A stretch of DNA of 15,386 nucleotides from an uncultured Fimbriimonadales bacterium (lineage in GTDB: Bacteria > Armatimonadota > Fimbriimonadia > Fimbriimonadales > GBS-DC). The position numbers and the translations under genes were made by a program. Location: the NCBI GenBank assembly GCA_937925775.1, contig CALAMM010000168.1, positions 1-15,386 on the forward strand, read 5' to 3'. The notes beneath the pieces are model-generated. The model did no database searches. It was not told where the DNA came from and was given only the letters and a program-made list of their open reading frames with translations. Shown here one piece after another: positions 13,275-15,386 of the stretch (its first letter is position 1; each line of letters begins with the position of its first letter).

Positions 13275-15386
13275 ACACCCCACAACAAGATTGGCTTCCG
13301 ATTCCCGTAGAGGGGATGCTGGGCGATCCTGAAACGGTCGCCCCGCAGGGTGCGCCTGTCCAACTCTTGGAAAACGCCGAACTGGGGTTCGGCAGGCTGC
13401 GCCCTCGCCCCGATGACACGCCCGATTTGAAGCAGCCGACGAACACTGCGGAGCATGTCTACGGCGTCTACTGGATTCCGTACCCTATAGAGTATCCATT
13501 GGTTCAGGCGTGGTTAGGCGCGACGCCGTCTTTAGGCGAGTATGGGGTGCTATACGCGCCGTGCCAATCGGCAGGTTATTTCTTGTTGCGTCGGAACCGC
13601 TGGCTCGCCGTTCGGTTCTTGGGGTTCTTGCAGACCGCGCTGAACCCAACGGACACGAATGTAAACATTGTATCGCACGAGCCGACGGAGTTCTACGAGT
13701 GGATGCGCAGCGGGCTTTTGCAGATTAGCCAGAAGGTGGGGGACGAGTACCGCTCGGAGATTGTGGAATACACGGACGGTCGGATAGACTTTGAGCGTCG
13801 GTTCCACGCGACGGTCGTCGCACGCGCACAGCGCGGTACGACGGCAAAAAGTTGGACGCCCGACCCGAACCAGCCGATACGGATTTACGGCGTCTACCCT
13901 CTGGAAGCCGTGCCTGCGCCTGAGATACTCTCTGTCACTGACTCCCAAGAGCGGTACGCGCGTTACCGTCCGAGCCAGCCGCCGCTGAATGGGCGCGTAG
14001 CGGACGGTTCCAACATCAACGATTGGTTCGACGCGCCCGTGATTGCTGCCCCTACACTGAAAACCGTGCGCGGGAGTTTCCATCTCTACACGAGCAGCTA
14101 TGCAAGCGAGGGCATCGGGTTCTACGAGCGGATGCGTCTCAACTCTACGCTCAATAACCAGAATAGGTTCGCCTATGGACCCCGTCCGAGCCATAGTCAG
14201 GACGATTTTTATTTTGCAGCGGGTAGCGACACGCAGATTACAGGCGCGAGTTTAGACAGAGCAAAACGGGAGAACTGGCTGGGCAACAACTGGGACGCCT
14301 ATCTGCTTTCTGGAGACGCTTACTGGCGTTCCCTGCCGAACTATCTGACGGGCGCGTACGATGGTATAGCCCCTGAGTTTCTGGGTACAAGCTCGGAGGG
14401 ACCCATCCCGCACGCGGATTTCAAGACGCTCGGCGCGGCTCGTTATTACCTCTGTATGCGCGTGATGTTGAACGGGGAGACCGAGCATGTGCGGCTCTTG
14501 TACCGTTTCTTACGGAACCCGTTGGCAAGCGCTCGGGACAGAAGTCAGTATGTGGAGTTGGACTGGCGCGGTTTGAGCGTGATGGAGTTTGACGAGGTTC
14601 GGATTTGGGGCGCGCCTGTTGCGCTGCAGGAGCAACCATCCATTGCGTTGCGGATAGGGGTTCATAACGGTCTGCCGCCATCGGGGGATCCGTTGTACGC
14701 TGTGATGCCTCAGCATTCGTCGGCTGCGCCAGCAGGTTGGCGTGGCGCGACGCCTGCGCCTGCGCCTGACCGCACGAACCATTCGGTTCCTGACCCGACC
14801 TTAGTGCCTGTGGAATGGGACAGCGCGGAGTTCATCCAGCACCAGCGGATGTGGGGCGAGATTGGCACGCCAACCCGTCCGTTCTTAGAGGTTGTGCTGC
14901 GTAAAGTGCGCGCGATTCTGACGGATGTCGAACGGGACGCGGTTTGGGGGATAGAGTTCCAGCCATACCTGCTGGGCACGGGTCGGACGCCCGGCAGTTC
15001 CCAGTGGATAGCCCCTGTTTGGGGGCGTGGCTACCAACACGGCGGAGTGCTGACGCACGCAGGCATCGCTATTGGGTTCCCTGCTAAGGAAGGTCAGAAC
15101 CTTTATCGAGTGCGTGCAACAAGCGTTCCGAGCGATACGCGCGAGGTGTTGTTGTTGTCTCCGTCGTACGCGGGTCGCGTGCGCGGGCGTGTGCGCGTCT
15201 ACACAGCGGTTCTTTGGCAGGGCGGGTCGCCGAGCGCGGCAGCCACGCCGTACACAGCCTCCTTCGGACGCGGGTATGCCAGTCCGCTCGTCAAGGTTCG
15301 GCTCCCATCGGCTGCGCAAGCGGGCGATACGCTCGTGTTGTATGTCTACACGGGCAAAAGCGCACGGGCAGTCGCTGCGCATACGC
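13271..15386 (+). CDS. Large beta-rich virion protein, cut by the window edge
   Basis: Reading from ATG 13271, which overlaps the previous TGA, the frame stays open to the last base: 705 codons with no stop, so the 3' end is missing. The sequence is Tyr, Trp, Pro and Arg rich and strand-rich, with few predicted helices and no membrane segment. At about 241-252 it contains GRVADGSNINDW, which recalls the 'V-D-G-x-x-x-D-W' opening of CBM9-like sugar-binding domains; this is a weak match. An Ala/Pro linker (TPAPAPDRTNHSVPDPTLVP, about 496-515) separates the middle part from a C-terminal beta region. No enzyme motif was seen. Large size, composition and place after the adaptors suggest a tail, hub or surface protein. 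Confidence 0.75.
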   Translation, partial: MNTPQQDWLPIPVEGMLGDPETVAPQGAPVQLLENAELGFGRLRPRPDDTPDLKQPTNTAEHVYGVYWIPYPIEYPLVQAWLGATPSLGEYGVLYAPCQSAGYFLLRRNRWLAVRFLGFLQTALNPTDTNVNIVSHEPTEFYEWMRSGLLQISQKVGDEYRSEIVEYTDGRIDFERRFHATVVARAQRGTTAKSWTPDPNQPIRIYGVYPLEAVPAPEILSVTDSQERYARYRPSQPPLNGRVADGSNINDWFDAPVIAAPTLKTVRGSFHLYTSSYASEGIGFYERMRLNSTLNNQNRFAYGPRPSHSQDDFYFAAGSDTQITGASLDRAKRENWLGNNWDAYLLSGDAYWRSLPNYLTGAYDGIAPEFLGTSSEGPIPHADFKTLGAARYYLCMRVMLNGETEHVRLLYRFLRNPLASARDRSQYVELDWRGLSVMEFDEVRIWGAPVALQEQPSIALRIGVHNGLPPSGDPLYAVMPQHSSAAPAGWRGATPAPAPDRTNHSVPDPTLVPVEWDSAEFIQHQRMWGEIGTPTRPFLEVVLRKVRAILTDVERDAVWGIEFQPYLLGTGRTPGSSQWIAPVWGRGYQHGGVLTHAGIAIGFPAKEGQNLYRVRATSVPSDTREVLLLSPSYAGRVRGRVRVYTAVLWQGGSPSAAATPYTASFGRGYASPLVKVRLPSAAQAGDTLVLYVYTGKSARAVAAHT

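Noticed and set aside
12402..13283. 293-codon antisense open frame opposite the second adaptor
   Set aside because: It is codon-aligned with the sense gene and its translation has no recognisable domain.

Overview
This window looks like the structural and packaging half of a tailed double-stranded DNA phage or prophage. All supported genes lie on the + strand, tightly packed or overlapping, with G+C by eye in the mid-to-high 50s. No host housekeeping gene, tRNA, rRNA, integrase or transposase is visible. The host cannot be named from the sequence. A single-domain, T7-lysozyme-like endolysin fits a host with thin, accessible peptidoglycan (diderm type), but that is inference.

Layout from the left: the 3' end of an unidentified gene (1-147); two low-complexity proteins that both end in Met/Leu-rich tails (128-1399, 1425-2027); the large terminase (2032-3528); a small zinc-ribbon protein (3528-3932); the portal (3898-5736); a probable scaffold (5733-6452); and a probable major capsid protein (6491-8053). 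A strong intrinsic terminator follows (8074-8111). Next comes a lysis cassette: a TTG-started amidase (8132-8605), a holin (8612-8968) and a one-helix membrane protein (8982-9194). The remaining genes look like virion proteins: a 720-residue protein with a concanavalin-like region and three tandem Ig-like repeats (9191-11353), a small protein (11355-11675), two adaptor-like proteins that appear related to each other (11677-12369, 12372-13274), and a large protein running off the right edge (13271-15386).

The genes form an assembly line. Terminase packages DNA through the portal, the scaffold templates the capsid shell, adaptor/neck proteins close the portal vertex, and the large beta-rich proteins are candidates for tail or surface parts. 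Order portal-scaffold-capsid-adaptor, with a scaffold separate from the capsid protein and no visible maturation protease, recalls short-tailed (podovirus-like) phages. No tape-measure gene is in the window, but the window is incomplete. Several neighbours share ATGA stop/start overlaps, indicating translational coupling.

The least explained items are the shared Met-rich tails on the two genes before the terminase (echoed by a Met-rich repeat in the portal), the lysis cassette embedded inside the virion gene cluster behind a terminator, the triplicated Ig-like module, and the tandem adaptor-like pair.
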